Shown: positions 16,451 through 24,710 of the stretch, in pieces
Layout of the letters: the number at the start of each line of letters is the position of its first letter
How positions within the stretch are numbered: the stretch's first letter is position 1
Assembly (NCBI RefSeq): GCF_036379515.1
Contig: NZ_DASVGN010000021.1
Span: forward strand, 62,001-126,000
From: Castellaniella sp036379515
Lineage (GTDB): Bacteria; Pseudomonadota; Gammaproteobacteria; Burkholderiales; Burkholderiaceae_B
DNA length: 64,000 nucleotides
Reading direction: 5' to 3'
Made by a program: the position numbers and the translations under genes
The notes under the pieces: generated by a model
The model's database searches: none
Told to the model about the DNA's origin: nothing
What the model saw: only the letters and a program-made list of their open reading frames with translations

Positions 16451-16930
16451 ATGCACATCAAGAGCCAGAAGGATTTTTACGCCGGCGCCATCTTCGTGGT
16501 GCTGGGCGCCCTATTCGGGTGGGGCGCCCTCAGCTACCGCATGGGGACCAGTGCCCACATGGGCCCGGGTTACTTCCCCCTGCTATGCAGCGTTCTGCTC
16601 GCCGCCATCGGCGCAGTTCTGTGCATTCGCGCGCTTTCGATCGCCGCGCCAGACGGCGGACGCACCAAGCCCTGGGCCTTTCGGGCCGTCATTTTCGTCA
16701 CGCTGGCCAACGCGCTGTTTGGCCTGGCCATTTCGGGCTGGCCCGCCCTGCACATTCCGCCGCTGGGCTTCATCATCGCGACCCTGCTCATCATTGCCGT
16801 GGCCACCTTGGCAAGCCCGGAATCCCGCCGACGAGAAACGCTGATCCTCGCCGTCGTGCTGTCGGCCGCCAGCTGGCTGGTCTTCGTATTCGCGCTGAAG
16901 ATGCAGTTTTCTGCTCTGCCCAGCCTCTAG
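16451..16930 (+). CDS. tctB: Tripartite tricarboxylate transporter, small membrane subunit
   Basis: TctB-family protein of 159 residues with four predicted membrane helices, starting MHIKSQKDFYAGAIFVVLGA and with the conserved GPGYFPLL motif near residue 40. Together with TctA and a periplasmic TctC-type binding protein it forms a secondary transporter for citrate or other carboxylates. The tctA start follows 24 bases after the stop, so they are one operon. No binding protein is encoded beside them, so the substrate cannot be guessed. Confidence 0.9.
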   Translation: MHIKSQKDFYAGAIFVVLGALFGWGALSYRMGTSAHMGPGYFPLLCSVLLAAIGAVLCIRALSIAAPDGGRTKPWAFRAVIFVTLANALFGLAISGWPALHIPPLGFIIATLLIIAVATLASPESRRRETLILAVVLSAASWLVFVFALKMQFSALPSL

Positions 16931-16954
16931 CCCCACCGGACAGGACTCCCACCC

Positions 16955-18466
16955 ATGGAAGTATTCGAACATCTGGCGCTGGGCTTCAGCGTAGCGCTCA
17001 CGCTGCAGAATCTGGCCTATGCCTTCATCGGTTGCCTGCTGGGCACGCTGATCGGTATTCTGCCTGGCCTGGGGCCCACAGCCACCATTGCGATCCTGCT
17101 CCCCAGCACCTTTGCCCTGGACCCCACGACCGCCCTCATCATGCTGGCCGGCATCTACTACGGCGCGGCCTACGGCGGGTCGACGACCTCGATCCTGGTC
17201 AACCTGCCCGGCGAGATCTCATCGGTCGTCACAGTGCTGGATGGCTACCAGATGGCCCGCAAGGGCCGCGCAGGGCCGGCCCTGTCGGCCGCCGCCATCG
17301 GCTCGTTCGTCGCGGGATGCTTCGGCACCGTCGTCATCGCCGCCTTTGCCGTACCGCTGACCGAACTTGCCTTCAAGTTCGGCCCTGCAGAGTATTTTTC
17401 GCTCATCATGCTGGGCCTGATCGGCTCCATCATCCTGGCATCCGGATCGGTGCTCAAGGCCTTGGGCATGATCGTGCTGGGGCTACTGCTGGGCATGATG
17501 GGAACCGACGTCAATTCAGGCATGCAACGCTACAGCTTCGGCATCAGTGAGCTATCCAACGGCATCGACTTCGTGGTCATCGCCATGGGACTGTTCGGCT
17601 ATGGCGAGATCATGGCCAACCTGTCGCAAAACGACCAGAAACGCGAAATCTTCAAGGTGAAGCTCTCCAGCCTTTACCCATCCCGCAAAGACTGGAAGCT
17701 CATGACCCCCGCGATCTTTCGGGGGACGCTCATCGGCTCGCTGCTGGGCATCCTACCGGGGGGCGGCGCCGTGCTGTCGTCGTTTGCTTCGTATACGACT
17801 GAAAAGAAAATCAAGATGAAGCCCGGCGAGGTCCCCTTCGGCGAAGGCAACATTCGAGGCGTCGCCGGGCCCGAATCGGCCAATAATTCCGGATCGCAAA
17901 CCGCCTTCATCCCCTTGCTGACGCTGGGCCTGCCGCCCAACAGTGTGATGGCGCTGATGGTGGGCGCCATGATCATCCACAACATCCAGCCGGGGCCTCA
18001 GGTCATGACCTCGAATCCTGACCTGTTCTGGGGGCTGATCGCCTCGATGTGGATCGGCAACGCCATCCTGATCGTCCTGAATCTGCCGCTGATCGGCGCC
18101 TGGGTGCGCCTGCTGACCCTGCCCTATCGCTGGCTGTTTCCCGCCATCGTGCTGTTCTGCGCCATTGGTGCCTATTCACTCAGCAACAGCACCTGGGACA
18201 TCTGGATGCTGGGCTGGTTCGGCGTCATCGGCTACGTTTTCAACCGTCTGGAAATGGAAGCCGCACCGCTGCTGCTGGCGCTGATCCTTGGCCCCATGAT
18301 GGAAGAGAACCTGCGCCGCGCCCTGCTGCTGTCGCGCGGCGACTGGAGCGTTTTCGTATCGCGCCCTATCTCGGCTGGTCTGCTGGTCGCAGCCGCCGGG
18401 CTGCTGCTGATGGTGGTCCTTCCGGCAATCCGCAAACGCCGGCAAAATGCGTTTGTGGAGGAATAG
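16955..18466 (+). CDS. tctA: Tripartite tricarboxylate transporter, large membrane subunit
   Basis: TctA-family permease of 503 residues with about twelve membrane segments. The family signature is visible near the N terminus: GILPGLGPTATIAILLPSTF followed by IYYGAAYGGSTTSILVNLPG. The symmetric second half repeats it as LGILPGGGAVLSSFASYTTE and GPESANNSGSQTAFIPLLTL. It would carry out proton- or sodium-coupled carboxylate uptake with TctB and an external TctC-type protein encoded elsewhere. A secreted dienelactone hydrolase gene follows on the same strand 74 bases downstream. Confidence 0.93.
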   Translation: MEVFEHLALGFSVALTLQNLAYAFIGCLLGTLIGILPGLGPTATIAILLPSTFALDPTTALIMLAGIYYGAAYGGSTTSILVNLPGEISSVVTVLDGYQMARKGRAGPALSAAAIGSFVAGCFGTVVIAAFAVPLTELAFKFGPAEYFSLIMLGLIGSIILASGSVLKALGMIVLGLLLGMMGTDVNSGMQRYSFGISELSNGIDFVVIAMGLFGYGEIMANLSQNDQKREIFKVKLSSLYPSRKDWKLMTPAIFRGTLIGSLLGILPGGGAVLSSFASYTTEKKIKMKPGEVPFGEGNIRGVAGPESANNSGSQTAFIPLLTLGLPPNSVMALMVGAMIIHNIQPGPQVMTSNPDLFWGLIASMWIGNAILIVLNLPLIGAWVRLLTLPYRWLFPAIVLFCAIGAYSLSNSTWDIWMLGWFGVIGYVFNRLEMEAAPLLLALILGPMMEENLRRALLLSRGDWSVFVSRPISAGLLVAAAGLLLMVVLPAIRKRRQNAFVEE

Positions 18467-18540
18467 GACAGGGCAGCAGTCTGCTTGCAGAAGGCCGGAC
18501 GCGGATCTAGGCTATTGAAAAACCTTCTGGAAGGCTTGTC

Positions 18541-19338
18541 ATGCGATTCGTCCGCGCCCTGCTGGTCCTGCTCGCCGTACTGATCGCAGCGCCGGCCTCT
18601 GCACACATGATTCAAGAACCTGTAACCTGGACTTTGAACGGCACCCATTTCAAGGGTGTTCTGGTCTATGACAATGCCTCGCAGGCCAAGCGCCCGGGGC
18701 TGGTGATGGTGCCCAACTGGACAGGCGTGAACGATCTCGCCATTGCCAAGGCCGAACGCATCGCCGGCAAGGATTACGTCATCCTGCTGGCCGACATGTA
18801 TGGCGAGCACGTGCGCCCGACGAACACCGCCGAGGCACAAGCAGCGGTCAAGCCGCTGTATGCTGACCGGCCCCTGATGCGGGCCCGCATTGCTGCCGCG
18901 TACGCGCAGCTCAAGGGACAGGCAGCGCAGGCGCCCATCGATCCCGCACGGCTGGCTGCGATCGGCTTCTGCTTTGGCGGCGCGGTGGTGCTGGATCTGG
19001 CCCGCAGCGGGTCGGACGTCAAGGCCGTGGTGTCCTTCCACGGTGATCTGAGCACCGACGACCCGGCGCTTGCGCGCAACATCAAGGCGCGGGTACTGGC
19101 AATCAATGGGGCCGACGATACCGCCACCATGCCGGACGCACCCAAGTTTACCGAAGAAATGCACCAGGATCCGGCCGACTGGCAGTTCGTGGAAATCGGT
19201 CACGCCGTGCACTGTTTCACCGAGACCGAGGCCACCGCCAAGACGGGCAATTGCCGCTTTGACGCCAAGGCTGCGGCCCGCTCGTACCGGATGATGCACG
19301 ACTGGCTCAATGAGACCTTTGGCACATTGAATCACTGA
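18541..19338 (+). CDS. Exported dienelactone hydrolase family protein
   Basis: An alpha/beta hydrolase of 265 residues with a cleavable signal peptide (hydrophobic residues 4-18, then APASA-H), so it acts in the periplasm. The family catalytic triad is readable: the nucleophilic cysteine in IGFCFGGAVVLDLAR (about residue 145), the aspartate in AINGADDTATMPDA, and the histidine in EIGHAVHCFTE. True dienelactone hydrolases of chlorocatechol breakdown are cytoplasmic; exported members usually have unknown substrates, so the name gives the fold only. An AAGG sequence eight bases before the ATG acts as ribosome-binding site. Confidence 0.85.
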   Translation: MRFVRALLVLLAVLIAAPASAHMIQEPVTWTLNGTHFKGVLVYDNASQAKRPGLVMVPNWTGVNDLAIAKAERIAGKDYVILLADMYGEHVRPTNTAEAQAAVKPLYADRPLMRARIAAAYAQLKGQAAQAPIDPARLAAIGFCFGGAVVLDLARSGSDVKAVVSFHGDLSTDDPALARNIKARVLAINGADDTATMPDAPKFTEEMHQDPADWQFVEIGHAVHCFTETEATAKTGNCRFDAKAAARSYRMMHDWLNETFGTLNH

Positions 19339-19381
19339 CGGGACGCTTCCTTACAATGGTGATTTTCAGCTGGCATCCCCT

Positions 19382-19978
19382 GTGGCGCAGAGCATCACGT
19401 CCGCAGTTCATAGCGAACTGATCATCAAGAAAAGCCGCTTCCTGGGCTGCGTTCAACCGATCGCCGACCGCGCTGCGGCACAAGTGGTCGTGGCATCACT
19501 GCGGGTGGCGCATCCCGCGGCGACCCACGTCTGTTGGGCATTGCTTGCGGGCGGACAGTCCGCAGCCGTCGACGATGGGGAGCCTTCAGGCACGGCGGGG
19601 CGACCCATGCTGGAAGTCCTGCGTCATCAAGACCTGGAAGGCGTGCTCGCAACCGTCGTGCGCCATTTCGGCGGCATCAAGCTGGGTGCCGGCGGGCTGG
19701 TCCGAGCGTATACGGACTGCGTGGCGCAAGCCCTCAAGAACGCAACCAAGATTCCTCTGGTGCGCATGACAGCCCTGCGCTGTTCGGCGTCATATGCACT
19801 TGAGGGAACGGTCCGCCGCGAGATCGATGCTGCCGGAGGCCTGTTGCAGCAGGTGCAGCATGGTGAGCACGTGGTGTTCGTGTTTACGCTGGCCGAAGAC
19901 GCGGCCGCCGCATTGACGGCGCGACTGGGCGAAATCGGCCGCGGCCAGGTCATCTGGCTTGACGCGACGGCTGGGTGA
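19382..19978 (+). CDS. YigZ / IMPACT family protein
   Basis: A 198-residue protein starting with GTG. The N-terminal IMPACT domain (about 1-120) carries the markers KKSRFLGCVQPI, DDGEPSGTAGRPML and VRHFGGIKLGAGGLVRAYTD; a C-terminal DUF1949-like domain follows. Bacterial YigZ proteins are widespread and linked by structure to the translation-related IMPACT family, but their activity is not settled. The GTG is preferred because it gives the standard family start and no ATG lies in a suitable place. Confidence 0.87.
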   Translation: MAQSITSAVHSELIIKKSRFLGCVQPIADRAAAQVVVASLRVAHPAATHVCWALLAGGQSAAVDDGEPSGTAGRPMLEVLRHQDLEGVLATVVRHFGGIKLGAGGLVRAYTDCVAQALKNATKIPLVRMTALRCSASYALEGTVRREIDAAGGLLQQVQHGEHVVFVFTLAEDAAAALTARLGEIGRGQVIWLDATAG

Positions 19979-20036
19979 AACGCGAGCCTCATGCATCGAA
20001 CGGCCGCACACGCAAGGTAGAAGTCGTGCGCGTTTC

Positions 20037-20055
20037 GGCGGCTTCGAGCGCCGCC
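20037..20055. other. GC-rich hairpin between yigZ and the tetR gene
   Basis: GGCGGC-TTCGAGC-GCCGCC lies in the 204-base gap downstream of the YigZ gene. No T-run follows. It may help end transcription, and the rest of the gap holds no gene I can support. Confidence 0.3.
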
Positions 20056-20142
20056 GCTTACGCTTGGGGATGCTGACCTTGATGTTGCTGCGATTTGCTT
20101 TAGTGGATGGTGCATCCCCGGTGACCCCGCACGATGCGAAAA

Positions 20143-20164
20143 GTAGGTAGAATGACCTACCTAC
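20143..20164. promoter_or_regulatory. Perfect dyad, likely TetR operator
   Basis: GTAGGTAG-AATGAC-CTACCTAC is a perfect 8+8 bp inverted repeat ending 18 bases before the start of the TetR-family gene. Position and symmetry fit autoregulation of the regulator-exporter pair. Confidence 0.75.
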
Positions 20165-20182
20165 AAAACACAGGAAAGCCAG

Positions 20183-20773
20183 ATGGCCCCGACCGAGCTC
20201 AACAGGAAAGAGAGCGCCCACGATCGGCTGCTGAATGCTGCCGCCATCCTGTTCTACAACGATGGCATTGCGGCCACTGGTATTGATGCCATCGTCAAAA
20301 AGGCGGGCGTCGCCAAGAAAAGCCTCTATAACAACTTCACCTCCAAGGCCGAGCTGGTCTCGGAATACCTGCAAACCCGGCACGCTGAATGGCTGTCGCT
20401 CTACGAGGCCCGCGTGCGCCAGGCGAAGGGGCCGGCCGAGCGGGTCTTGTCGGTGTTCGAGGCGTACGCCGACCACGCCGAACATGCCCATGAGCGCGGG
20501 TTTCGCGGCTGCGGGTTGCTAAACGCAGCGGCCGAGCTACCCGTTGGGGACTCCGGCCGCGAAGCGGTGCGCACTCACAAAGAAGAAGTCGAAGCCCTCC
20601 TGAACAAGCACCTGACCGAGTTGATGCCGGGCGAGGTGGAACGCACCGAACAGCTCGCCCAGCATCTGGCGTTCCTGCTGGAGGGCGCTGTGGTCCGCGC
20701 CGGCCTCGAAGGCAATGCAGATTGCGTCATCCGGGCCAAGCACATCGCCGCCTCAATGCTGGAGGCGGCATGA
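20183..20773 (+). CDS. TetR-family transcriptional repressor
   Basis: A 196-residue regulator with an N-terminal helix-turn-helix (AAAILFYNDGIAATGIDAIV then AGVAKKSLYNNFTSKAELV) and a variable ligand-binding C-terminal part, in which FRGCGLLNAAAELP recalls TetR_C-type domains found near exporters. Its stop overlaps the start of the DMT transporter gene (ATGA), so the two are translationally coupled. It probably represses its own operon through the perfect dyad at 20143-20164. The inducer is unknown. Confidence 0.9.
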   Translation: MAPTELNRKESAHDRLLNAAAILFYNDGIAATGIDAIVKKAGVAKKSLYNNFTSKAELVSEYLQTRHAEWLSLYEARVRQAKGPAERVLSVFEAYADHAEHAHERGFRGCGLLNAAAELPVGDSGREAVRTHKEEVEALLNKHLTELMPGEVERTEQLAQHLAFLLEGAVVRAGLEGNADCVIRAKHIAASMLEAA

Positions 20774-21711
20774 CAGCCTCACCCAAAGAGCATCTGCTCG
20801 GAGTTGCCAGCGTCGTGGTGGCCTCGGTAATCTGGGGCACGACCGGCGTTTCCGCCACATTCGCCCCCGGAGTCAGCTCAGCCGCGATTGGTGCGGCTGC
20901 CATGGGCGTGGGCGGCCTGCTCCAGGCATCCATTGCCATCAGAGCGATTGCCCGCAATGCGGCTGCGCTGCACCTGCAATGGCGCTGGCTCCTGTTGGGC
21001 GCACTGGCCGTCGCCATTTACCCGCTGGCGTTCTACGGTTCGATGCGCCTGGCCGGCGTGACAGTCGGCACAGTGATTTCCATCGGCTCCGCACCCCTGC
21101 TATCGGCTGTGATCGAAATGGTCATGGATGGCCTGCGCGTCACGGCCCGATGGACCATTGGGGCCGGCCTCGGATTGATCGGCATGGCCTTGCTCTGCAT
21201 CGCAGAAAGCAGCATCCACAGCGCGGCCTCTGCTGCACCATCAATCATCGTTGGCGTGGCGCTGGGCCTGCTTGCAGGCTTCACCTACGCGCTGTATTCC
21301 TGGGCGGCTCGTCGCCTGATGCAGCGCCATATCCCATCGCGAGCAGCAATGGGCGCGATCTTCGGCATCGGCGGCCTGCTGCTGATGCCGGTCCTGTTTG
21401 CAACGGGCGCACCATTCCTGGCCTCGTGGACCAACGCCGCTGTGGGCATCTACATGGCCTCGGTGCCAATGTTCCTGGGCTACGTCTGCTTTGGCTATGG
21501 ACTGGCCCGCATCGCTGCCAGCACCGCCACCACGATCACTCTTCTGGAGCCAGTCGTCGCGGCTGTGCTCGCCGCCGTCATCGTAGGCGAACGGCTCCCT
21601 CCACTGGGATGGACGGGTGTCGCACTCATCTTCGCGTGCCTGGTGTGCATCACATTGCCCGTGCGGACGCGTAGCCGAACACCCCCCGCGCCTTCGACAA
21701 CCCCCGCCTAG
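20770..21711 (+). CDS. EamA-domain drug/metabolite exporter (DMT superfamily)
   Basis: A 313-residue inner-membrane protein with ten predicted helices arranged as two EamA repeats (starting near VVASVIWGTTGVSATF and VALGLLAGFTYALYSW). The second repeat ends with the typical TTITLLEPVVAAVLAAVIVGE motif. Family members export amino acids, nucleosides or toxic metabolites. It is translated from an ATG overlapping the TetR gene stop, with GGAGG just upstream. The substrate is presumably related to the inducer of the repressor, which is not identifiable here. Confidence 0.9.
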   Translation: MTASPKEHLLGVASVVVASVIWGTTGVSATFAPGVSSAAIGAAAMGVGGLLQASIAIRAIARNAAALHLQWRWLLLGALAVAIYPLAFYGSMRLAGVTVGTVISIGSAPLLSAVIEMVMDGLRVTARWTIGAGLGLIGMALLCIAESSIHSAASAAPSIIVGVALGLLAGFTYALYSWAARRLMQRHIPSRAAMGAIFGIGGLLLMPVLFATGAPFLASWTNAAVGIYMASVPMFLGYVCFGYGLARIAASTATTITLLEPVVAAVLAAVIVGERLPPLGWTGVALIFACLVCITLPVRTRSRTPPAPSTTPA

Positions 21712-21806
21712 AGGTACTTTTAATACTAGGATGATCAGACAACTTGTACCAGGATAGCTGCAGACTTATTGTGTGAGTCCCATCGATCCTTCAGGAAGGA
21801 CCCGCA

Positions 21807-22580
21807 ATGGAAGCGAAATCACATCAGCAGAAAATCCAGACGCAGTTCGACCCTCAGGCCGAAGCCTATCTGCATAGCCGGGTGCATTCCTCGGGCCCTG
21901 ACCTGCTGCGTGCACAAGAAATCATCCAGGAGCTCCCCGGCCATGCCGAAAAACAACTACTGGACGTCGGCTGCGGCGCCGGGCACCTGAGTTTTGCGTT
22001 GGCCCCGTGGGTGAAGCACGTAACGGCTACCGACCCTCTGCCTGGCATGCTGGACACCGTGAAGAAGGCCGCTGCAGACCGGGCGCTGCGCAACGTCAAC
22101 ACGAGCATGGCAGTGGCCGAGCGACTGCCCTTCAAGACAGCTCAGTTCGACATCGTCGCAACTCGCTACAGCGCGCACCACTGGGAAAACCTGCCCGCCG
22201 CGCTTATCGAGATGCGTCGTGTGCTGAAGCCGGGTGGGCTCATCCTGATTATCGACCTCCAAGGAGACGAAAACCCTCTGGTGGACACCCACCTGCAGAC
22301 CATGGAACTGCTGCGGGACCCATCTCACCTCCGTGATCGCTCCCCCTCCGAATGGGCGCGGCTACTGGCGGCCGCTGGTTTCGCGGGCATCGCACACGAA
22401 TCCTGGCCCACTCGGCTGGAGTTCCAGCCGTGGGTGACAAGGATGCGCACCCCGCCAAAGCAGGTCGAAGTCATCCGCATCCTGCAATGCGAGGCACCGG
22501 AAGAAGTGCAATCAGCCTTGAAATTCGAAGAGGATGGGTCGTTTACCGCCACGACCGGCCTCTGGTGGGGGCGTGGTTAG
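21807..22580 (+). CDS. Class I SAM-dependent methyltransferase
   Basis: A 257-residue methyltransferase with the SAM-binding motif I in LLDVGCGAGHLSFAL (about residue 50), motif post-I in VTATDPLPGML, and motif IV around FDIVATRYSAHHW, then the RVLKPGGLILIIDL strand. The layout resembles UbiE/YcgJ-type small-molecule methyltransferases (Methyltransf_11), but the true UbiE is encoded at 59843-60607, so this one has another, unknown substrate. A short hairpin TCCTT-CAGG-AAGGA (21787-21800) places the ribosome-binding site in a weak stem six bases before the start. Confidence 0.85.
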   Translation: MEAKSHQQKIQTQFDPQAEAYLHSRVHSSGPDLLRAQEIIQELPGHAEKQLLDVGCGAGHLSFALAPWVKHVTATDPLPGMLDTVKKAAADRALRNVNTSMAVAERLPFKTAQFDIVATRYSAHHWENLPAALIEMRRVLKPGGLILIIDLQGDENPLVDTHLQTMELLRDPSHLRDRSPSEWARLLAAAGFAGIAHESWPTRLEFQPWVTRMRTPPKQVEVIRILQCEAPEEVQSALKFEEDGSFTATTGLWWGRG

Positions 22581-22689
22581 GCTTTGGAACACACTACCAT
22601 GAGGTCAAAGGCGGCAAGACCGTGATTCTGCTGCGCCCGGTGAGCACATCGATGGAATGGTATCGGTCTCCAAGCATGCGCCGTTAAGT

Positions 22690-22710
22690 GCCGCCCGCAT
22701 GGCGGGCGGC
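22690..22710. terminator. GC hairpin between convergent genes
   Basis: GCCGCCCGC-ATG-GCGGGCGGC is a perfect 9-bp stem in the 164-base gap between the methyltransferase and the GNA1162-like gene. It lacks a T-run in either direction, so a shared terminator role is inferred from position. Confidence 0.4.
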
Positions 22711-22744
22711 ATGCTCGGATCCTGGGGTATCCAGAATCCTTTCG

Positions 22745-23407
22745 CTATTGCGACTGATATTTGGGCGAACGAGGCCCGTAAAGCAGGCCGTTGGGTTGCC
22801 CAGCCGAGAGCAACAGAGTGTTTGCACCACCGGCGATTCGGAAGCTTCGGTCCGAAAGCGTGTTCGCGATCTGGCTTACGACAGCGCTGACAAGCATGCC
22901 AATGATTCCTCCACCGCCGCTATTGCTGCTCTCTGCCAGTTCCTTGCGTCCCGACCAAAGCTGCGCCCCTGATCGCAAGTCCACCAAGGTAGCATCGATT
23001 GCTACCTTTGCCGTGCTGGCGAAGACCGCGTAGCTGGACCCATAACTCGTGACAGTCATGTAAAGAGCCGCATCCGCCCCGAAGATATCGCGGAGTTTCT
23101 TCGCCGGGACATTCTGAATATCAGCTGGTGTGGTGAGCCCGTTCTGATGGAAGGTTTCGGCCATGACGGCTGCCGGAATCACGTAATAGCCGGATTCGGC
23201 TAGCGGATAGGTCGCCTGTGCAAGTACCGCGTTTGACGCTTGAACCTCAAGCGTTTCATTGAGCGGCGGCAAAACCAGGATGGAAGCGGGATGGCTTTCG
23301 CGAAATGCCGTGTAATCCACCTGCTGCTGGTTGGCAGCGCAGCCAACCAGCGCCAGAGTCGTCACCAAGGCAGTAGCGTGCATGAAGCGACATACGAGTG
23401 CTTTCAT
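22745..23407 (-). CDS. GNA1162-family (DUF799) putative lipoprotein
   Basis: A 220-residue lipoprotein with a signal peptide and lipobox LVGC (cysteine at residue 23). The remainder matches the GNA1162 family, named for a meningococcal surface antigen: ASILVLPPLNETLEVQAS near residue 45, a mixed alpha/beta core, and a glycine-rich insert SNSGGGGIIGML. It is the last gene of a three-lipoprotein operon; its start overlaps the stop of the DUF4810 gene. Family structures resemble TolB-like periplasmic domains. The function is unknown, but the operon partner resembling CsgG suggests an outer-membrane assembly. Confidence 0.85.
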   Translation of the reverse strand: MKALVCRFMHATALVTTLALVGCAANQQQVDYTAFRESHPASILVLPPLNETLEVQASNAVLAQATYPLAESGYYVIPAAVMAETFHQNGLTTPADIQNVPAKKLRDIFGADAALYMTVTSYGSSYAVFASTAKVAIDATLVDLRSGAQLWSGRKELAESSNSGGGGIIGMLVSAVVSQIANTLSDRSFRIAGGANTLLLSAGQPNGLLYGPRSPKYQSQ

Positions 23408-23868
23408 GATGACTCCTTTGTATTGGCTTGAGGCTTGCCGATGGGTGCCAAGGTGTGGGCAGGTTCTCGTGTGAGCGACGATTGTGGATCGTGTCCTTGA
23501 TCCGTATCGGCTCCCTTACGTTTCAGCAGAAAATCCATGTATGTCGTGGCCTCAGGGAATTCTGTCTTCTCCTTCTGGAGCTGCTCGACTGCGTCGGAAC
23601 TCTTCCCCGATTGCAAATACAGCATCCCCAGTTGTGCATGGAAGCCTGGCGGCAGAGGCTTATTCGCAGCGCGGGCAGTCTCTATGTTTTTCTCCATGGA
23701 TTGGATCTGTTCGGATGGATCGCCATCCGCCTGCAGATAGGAATAGACAGCCGGCTGGTAACTGTCCCAGCTATACATCTGTGGCTGGTGAGCACACGCG
23801 CCTAGTGCGAGGCTCGTCGCCACCGTGGCCACAGCACGGACATGGCGAAGTAGCAGAGTTGCTTTCAT
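23404..23868 (-). CDS. DUF4810 putative lipoprotein
   Basis: A 154-residue protein with a signal peptide and lipobox LGAC (cysteine at residue 25). The mature part holds YSWDSYQPAVYSYLQADGDP and a TPR-like helical pair (HAQLGMLYLQSGKSSDAVEQ). DUF4810 proteins occur almost always between CsgG-like and GNA1162-like lipoprotein genes, as here. It overlaps its downstream neighbour by four bases and lies 11 bases after the CsgG-like gene, so all three are co-expressed and probably form a complex. No enzymatic feature is visible. Confidence 0.83.
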   Translation of the reverse strand: MKATLLLRHVRAVATVATSLALGACAHQPQMYSWDSYQPAVYSYLQADGDPSEQIQSMEKNIETARAANKPLPPGFHAQLGMLYLQSGKSSDAVEQLQKEKTEFPEATTYMDFLLKRKGADTDQGHDPQSSLTREPAHTLAPIGKPQANTKESS

Positions 23869-23879
23869 CGATAACTTCC

Positions 23880-24584
23880 TCAGTTCGCTTGTGGTTGCCA
23901 GGCACCGCTTTGGATACCCTCAACCAACCGATTGACGGCCTCGCGAATGGCCAGATCCAGAACTTTCCCGTTCAACGTCGAGTCGTAGCCTGCGGAGCCG
24001 CCAAAGCCGATGATTTCGCGGTTCGACAAGCTGTACTCGCCCGCGCCTGAAGTCGAGTAGACAACCTCGGACGTTGAAGCATCGACCACATTGAGGTCGA
24101 CTTTGGCGTAAGCAACCTGTTTTTTCCCACGACCCAGGATGCCGAAAAGCTGATGGTCCCCCGTGACCTTGCGTCCGAACGCGGTCACATCACCGGTTAC
24201 GACGTAACGCGCACCCTGGATTTGCGCATTTTTCTTGTTGAACTGAGCCTCTTGCCCGATGGCGGAAAGATTCTCCCTGTCTAGAACGCGGAAACGGCCC
24301 GTACGCTGCAGGTCACTAACCAGAATGGTCTTTGCCTGATTCCCCAGACGATCAACTCCGTCCGAAAAGACTCCACGCAGGAAATCGCTGCGATTGTCGA
24401 ATTTTCCAACCGAGATGGGGCTGCGCACTCCCTGGTATGCAGTCCCCGCCGAGGCGACGGTCGGAACTTGTAGCGCCTGAGACTGCTCTGTTGCGCAACC
24501 TGCTAGCGCAGTTACCAGAACACAGGCACAGGTGGCAGTTACAATCCGGGGTACTGATCGATGGGTCTTCGTCGAGCGTCGCAT
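23880..24584 (-). CDS. CsgG/HfaB-family lipoprotein
   Basis: A 234-residue outer-membrane lipoprotein precursor with an arginine-rich start and lipobox LAGC (cysteine at residue 29). CsgG-domain features are ISVGKFDNRSDFL near residue 57, ILVSDLQRTGRFRVLDRENL, GARYVVTGDVTAFGRK and a C-terminal DLAIREAVNRLVEGI helix. CsgG forms the curli secretion pore and HfaB anchors a holdfast, but no curli genes are present, so secretion of curli is unlikely. It is the first gene of the lipoprotein operon. A 9-bp inverted repeat lies upstream at 24610-24660. Confidence 0.86.
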   Translation of the reverse strand: MRRSTKTHRSVPRIVTATCACVLVTALAGCATEQSQALQVPTVASAGTAYQGVRSPISVGKFDNRSDFLRGVFSDGVDRLGNQAKTILVSDLQRTGRFRVLDRENLSAIGQEAQFNKKNAQIQGARYVVTGDVTAFGRKVTGDHQLFGILGRGKKQVAYAKVDLNVVDASTSEVVYSTSGAGEYSLSNREIIGFGGSAGYDSTLNGKVLDLAIREAVNRLVEGIQSGAWQPQAN

Positions 24585-24609
24585 AGGTGATTTTCTTTAA
24601 GTTAAAAGA

Positions 24610-24660
24610 CAGATTTTCTGCATAGTGAAACAAAATAGTACCAAATGTACTGAAAATCTG
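24610..24660. promoter_or_regulatory. Inverted repeat in the AT-rich leader of the lipoprotein operon
   Basis: CAGATTTTC (24610-24618) and GAAAATCTG (24652-24660) form a perfect 9-bp dyad separated by 33 bases, in an unusually AT-rich stretch starting 26 bases upstream of the CsgG-like start. It could mark an insertion end or a pair of regulator half-sites. Confidence 0.35.
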
Positions 24661-24710
24661 CCATTTCGTAAGCGGCGTTCTGGAATTCCGGGGGATTCAC
24701 GACTCTGAAG

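Noticed and set aside
19979..20182. A basic minus-strand frame (KRKRRRSKPPKRAR-like) between the YigZ and TetR genes.
   Set aside because: It is a by-product of a GC-rich hairpin and arginine-codon-rich sequence, and it runs antisense into both neighbours without a ribosome-binding site.
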